From Erpobdella octoculata (Eukaryota; Annelida; Clitellata; Hirudinida; Erpobdellidae), in NCBI GenBank assembly GCA_963978895.1, contig OZ022240.1, positions 62,501 through 126,500 of the forward strand: a stretch of 64,000 bases of DNA. The letters are read 5' to 3'. The notes under the pieces are model-generated. The model was not told the origin of the DNA and ran no database searches. It worked only from the letters and a program-made list of their open reading frames with translations. The position numbers and the translations under genes were made by a program. Shown here in pieces: positions 60,401-64,000 of this stretch; position 1 is the stretch's first letter, and each line of letters starts with the position of its first letter.

Positions 60401-61444
60401 GCTCCAGCCGAAAAAGTTCCTGGCCCTTCTGTTGCGAAGAACATAAATGATGATTTTGTCACAGTAAGAAAAAAAGATAAAAATCGCAGCTTCTCGATTG
60501 ATGAGGCACTAAAAGATGGGAATAGTAGAAAAGGATTAAATACAACTTTTGAAATTGGTGCCACAGAAAGAGATATACTTGTCATCCCAATCTCCTCAAG
60601 GACAAATCAGATGTTTAACGTCACTTCACCGAAACCATCTGAAGTATGGAGGTCTAAACTGAAACAAGACTCTGAAATATCCACTGATCAGATTGCAAAA
60701 ATGCTCTCAAAGCGTAGAGGCCCTCTAAAATTTGAAAGGGCTCCTCCAGTGGGCTCATCAGGAGTTCAGTTTGGAGTGAACCGTAGTTTTGATGTGACTG
60801 CAGCTACTTCAAAAGGTGATGTTTTCACCGTTCAACTTCCAGGCACTGATTGTATAAATGCTGCACCTCCAACTAAATTTGGAAACAATGAGAGATTATT
60901 AACAAATAAGAGCTTTGACCAATATTCTAAAAATTACAAAGGCAATTTTGTCGTTGGACCAAGCATACAGAAAAAGGAGAAAAACTTTCAATTGGTTGAT
61001 ACTTCTTTTTTCACTTGCAACTCTCCACCTTCTGACATCGACTCACTGTTCATTCACAAGAAATCACCAAACCCTGTCACTGAAAGCAAAATAGCTGGCT
61101 CTTCCCATGGTAGGGTAACTGGTTCCATTTCTCCTCAGAAATCTACTAAGCCATTAACTTCAGGAAGCATATCTCCAGATCGAGACAGTTCAACAGAAAG
61201 TGAAAGTGCTACTTTCAAAGGAATTCTGAATATTCCCGGATCGGCCAGACGTCCAACATCTTTTGTGAATGCCCTGGACACAAGTGATGAACTGGCACGA
61301 CATGATGCAACAAAAAATCGTCGAACAAGTCGAGCACACTACATTCTTTCCTCACTCCTGCCTCATGTGGAACATGATGAAGACGAGGAAGAAGACGAAG
61401 AAGATGGCATAGGATTGAAAAGTGTAAAAGAAATTTCTGTATGA
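57451..61444 (+). CDS. DHHC palmitoyltransferase, ZDHHC5/ZDHHC8 type
   Basis: Multi-pass protein S-acyltransferase, usually at the plasma membrane or Golgi. Eight exons sum to 2565 nt (854 aa): 57451-57539, 57809-57930, 58213-58370, 58450-58622, 58914-59016, 59179-59270, 59426-59585 and 59777-61444. The ATG at 57451 is used, because an upstream ATG at 57443 hits a stop. Two transmembrane segments come first, then DPGVYPR, the Cys-rich domain [20 protein letters not shown], the catalytic [19 protein letters not shown], and two more membrane segments. The TTxE-type motif is [21 protein letters not shown] long disordered tail (one exon) ends in EISV, the PDZ-binding ending of vertebrate ZDHHC5 and ZDHHC8. 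The tail is longer than in vertebrates. A likely poly(A) signal is at 62601-62606. Confidence 0.95.
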
Positions 61445-62747
61445 AGTCATCTATCAATATTTTCTGATTCTTCAGAGACCGCTGTTTGCTCTGGACTCAA
61501 CAACCTATAGGTTGAGGCCTGAGTGCCAATTTCTAATTGGATTAGTAAATAAAGTTCCTTGTATACTAAGAATTACCCATTAGATACCCCAGAATCAGAC
61601 TTTTCATTCTTGTTACTGTTGAGGATATTTTCCTCAAATTATTTCATTAAACGTCTTTTCCTAATAATTTTGGACCAATTGAGGTTTCACACAACGGGTC
61701 TCAATTGTATGTACTAAATGATGAGGAACTGAATTGATTTTATTGAATCAAAACAATGCAGGTGTCCACTGCTTTATAATTTCAGCATATTTTCTTAATT
61801 TATTGCTTTGTCATGCAGTGTACAGCATGCTGTGCATTCCTTTTTTCTTCTCCTTGTTGTTAACCAGCAATAACTTGAAAAAAGATTACCATCGGTTTTT
61901 AGGAATTGTGGAAATGGACCGAACATACTCTGTAGTGTATTTCTTTTGTTATTATTTCAAATTTATATATATCGTCTAAGGTTATGCCTCTAAATCAAAA
62001 GTAAGAAATGTTATCATCCCTAAACAGTTGTTCATGTGCTAGTATTATGCTCAAAATGCCTTTCCCTAGATCATGTTTTAAATAATTTTTTTTAATTGTC
62101 CTTTAACTTCCATTCCAAATAAATTACATTTTAATGCATGTATGATTTTTGAAACATCGTCAAGAAGGGATCTGTTATTGTGTGTTCAGTATTTTGCAGC
62201 TGATTCGGGATAATTTTATAGCAGTTTTTCAATATTTTGAGCTGAGTTTTTAGAGTTCTCTTGTACACATCAGAAATTTGTTTATTTCCATTTCGCTTTC
62301 AAATTCTTTTGCATTTCTAAACATTATTGCAGGTATCTTATTGAGGGCAGTTAATATTTATGTATATTAATTATTAATATCATTGTATAACTGAGTTATT
62401 AATAATTATGTTTGTGATCTTTATAAATATTTCAAATCATTTTAGTTCTTCTTTTGGAACTGGTCAATAGAATTTGTCATGATTTTAAAAACCATTTTTG
62501 GTTTTTGGAGATGAGTCTAATGGAGTGTAATACACTAAATATGTTTGCTCTTGTGCCATGTTAGGCTTAGGAACTGTAGTTGTATGTTGTTATTGTGCCG
62601 AATAAATTGCAGTTGTATTTGTTGATATAGCAATGACAGGTGGACTATTTCTTGAATGATTTTATTTAATTAAATGGTTTAGTGAAAATTATAATTGTTA
62701 GAAAACTAAAATAGGTGAAAACCTGGAACTATATCTTTGAAGATGTA
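61445..62747. other. ZDHHC5/8 3' UTR and convergent gene end
   Basis: No coding signal except short chance ORFs. AATAAA at about 61549 and at 62601-62606 are candidate poly(A) signals. The distal one would give a 3' UTR of about 1.2 kb that ends about 140 bp from the stop of the facing gene. Confidence 0.5.
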
Positions 62748-64000
62748 TCAGTATAGCGAGCGTGAGTTTGGCTGAATCTGTCTGTCTATGATATCTTCTA
62801 CGATGTTACATTCTTCGTGACACTGCTTGCCAACTACAAAGAAAATTTAATTTATTTGTGATATTGGATTCACGTAAACAAATTTTGTCTGTTATAATCC
62901 CAGTTAATATAACTGCAAATAAGTGTTGATTTTGTTTACATTGTTTTCCCATAAAAACTTGAGTTTATTTATATTTTCTTGGAAAACAAATTGAAACCAT
63001 ACGTTCAATCAGAGATGCAGATGGAAACGGATACAGTAATAAGTGGTCATCTTCCGTGAGAATAAAATTGGAGCATCCTGGAATGTATAAACAGATCATC
63101 ATAGATATAGATTTCAGTCGGCGATATAATACTCGTAAGAAATCCATTTCAGGAAGTCGTACGTCGTAAAACTTTGCCGCAACCAAAGTGAAATAGCGCT
63201 CTTGTAGAATTCGTCTGCGAATTACCATAGAATACAAATTAACGAGTTTAATGGAGTTTTTTTTAAATAAAATGATTAAAAATTAAACAACTTAGTTGAA
63301 AAAAAATAAATTTAACCTGTCATTTTCTACGACTGCAATAAAAAATAGAACTCCTACGTAAAGAGTCCCGAGAGTAGCAAACATTTCTATGGTTTTATAA
63401 TTGACAAAAAAATCACTGGTAATTTTTTTGTATACTTTTCTTGTAACTTTTTTTTCGTGCTTGTCGATTTCTTCGGCAATTTTTTCTTCTGCCATAATTT
63501 TCATCGTTTTTGTCATTTCTGTCAAATTTATACAGCTTATACAATTCACTGTTTAACTTTTTCTCAAGTTTAAAACAATTTTTTTATTACTCTGACATAA
63601 ATTTCCGAAAAATCCGTCTGGACATATACAATTAAATCCTTGGAATGAATTACTTCTGCTACATTTGCCACCATTTTTACAGGGATGTGTCATACATTCT
63701 GCTGCATCTATTAAAAAGTATTATTTTTAAAATAAATAGCTTTTTGGCCCATTATTCATGTAGTGCAATGTATGCCGTTCTTGATAAATCTAAAGACAAC
63801 TTACCGTATTGACAATGCCAACCATAAAAACCTTCTAGACATCTACATTCGTACTCATTCGATGATTGGTCATCTTCAATCATTTTGATGCATTGACCGC
63901 CGTTCATGCAAGCTTTATTATCTCTACATTGAATTTTTTCAACATTTCTTCGTTTTATTTTGTTCAAATCTTTTTCTGAAGGGGCTGGAAGTTCAAATAA
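62748..64000 (-). CDS. EGF-repeat single-pass membrane protein, cut by the window edge
   Basis: The 5' part lies outside. Entering from the edge, an exon (about 63805-64000) encodes a spacer and an EGF-like domain (ACMNGGQCIK ... CRCLEGFYGWHCQ). The next exon (63591-63707) encodes a second one (HPCKNGGKC ... CICPDGFFGNLCQ). A frame-compatible but very short 42-nt intron would join it to 63318-63548, which has a Lys/Glu-rich segment and one membrane span (MFATLGTLYVGVLFFIAVV). A further exon (about 63217 down to 62965) encodes a complex tail. A last exon (62748-62833; GKQCHEECNIVEDIID) may replace the stop at 62965. If the 42-nt intron is not spliced, the EGF protein ends at about 63554 and a separate gene starts at 63549. 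I do not recognise the family. Confidence 0.5.

Noticed and set aside
59827..61457. Minus-strand ORFs under the ZDHHC tail
   Set aside because: Shadow frames of the 556-codon last exon, whose own frame carries the conserved EISV end.

Overview
The window is AT-rich animal nuclear DNA. The genes are split by short GT-AG introns, mostly about 50-500 bp, and the standard code is used. Genes sit 0.1-5 kb apart on both strands. The set (nicotinic receptor, glypican, CIBAR1, LAP protein, LL5/PHLDB, HELQ, NK2 homeobox, ZDHHC5/8) is metazoan. I see no vertebrate-specific feature and would guess an invertebrate of unknown phylum. For seven genes I chained exons by hand, and the summed exon lengths are exact multiples of three. 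These are the nicotinic receptor (660 aa), CIBAR1 (294), SLC7A (491), glypican (594), a two-domain glycosyltransferase (585), NK2 homeobox (599) and ZDHHC5/8 (854).

Layout, left to right: 5' end of an unrecognised protein (-, left edge); nicotinic acetylcholine receptor subunit (+, 0.9-7.2 kb) with large tandem repeats in its introns; CIBAR1/FAM92 (+, 8.1-10.0 kb); SLC7A transporter (+, 10.6-13.5 kb); glypican (+, 14.9-17.8 kb); DXD glycosyltransferase (+, 18.4-21.4 kb); LAP-type leucine-rich-repeat protein without a PDZ domain (-, 21.5-26.0 kb); mitochondrial isoleucyl-tRNA synthetase (-, 26.6-31.9 kb); LL5/PHLDB-like PH protein (-, 32.7-35.6 kb); a 1.2-kb foldback transposon (35.9-37.1 kb); MRPS18C (+, 38.2-39.0 kb) tail-to-tail with HELQ (-, 39.1-44.1 kb); a gene-poor stretch; an Nkx2-5/tinman-type homeobox gene (-, 47.9-52.6 kb) with a nested polyQ ORF and a very long TCCA repeat in its introns; a second gene-poor stretch; ZDHHC5/8 palmitoyltransferase (+, 57.5-61.4 kb); and an EGF-repeat membrane protein running off the right edge (-).

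There is no operon logic, and most neighbours are functionally unrelated. The LAP protein, LL5 and ZDHHC5/8 all belong to cortical or junctional scaffolding biology, but their proximity may be chance. IARS2 and MRPS18C both serve mitochondrial translation.

The observations most worth following are: the glycosyltransferase with a second, DXD-less domain copy; the Mutator-like foldback element with a perfect 9-bp target duplication; the ORF nested in the homeobox gene; the MRPS18C-HELQ pair with overlapping 3' ends; a possible premature terminal exon in the SLC7A gene; and a GC-AG intron in the receptor gene.
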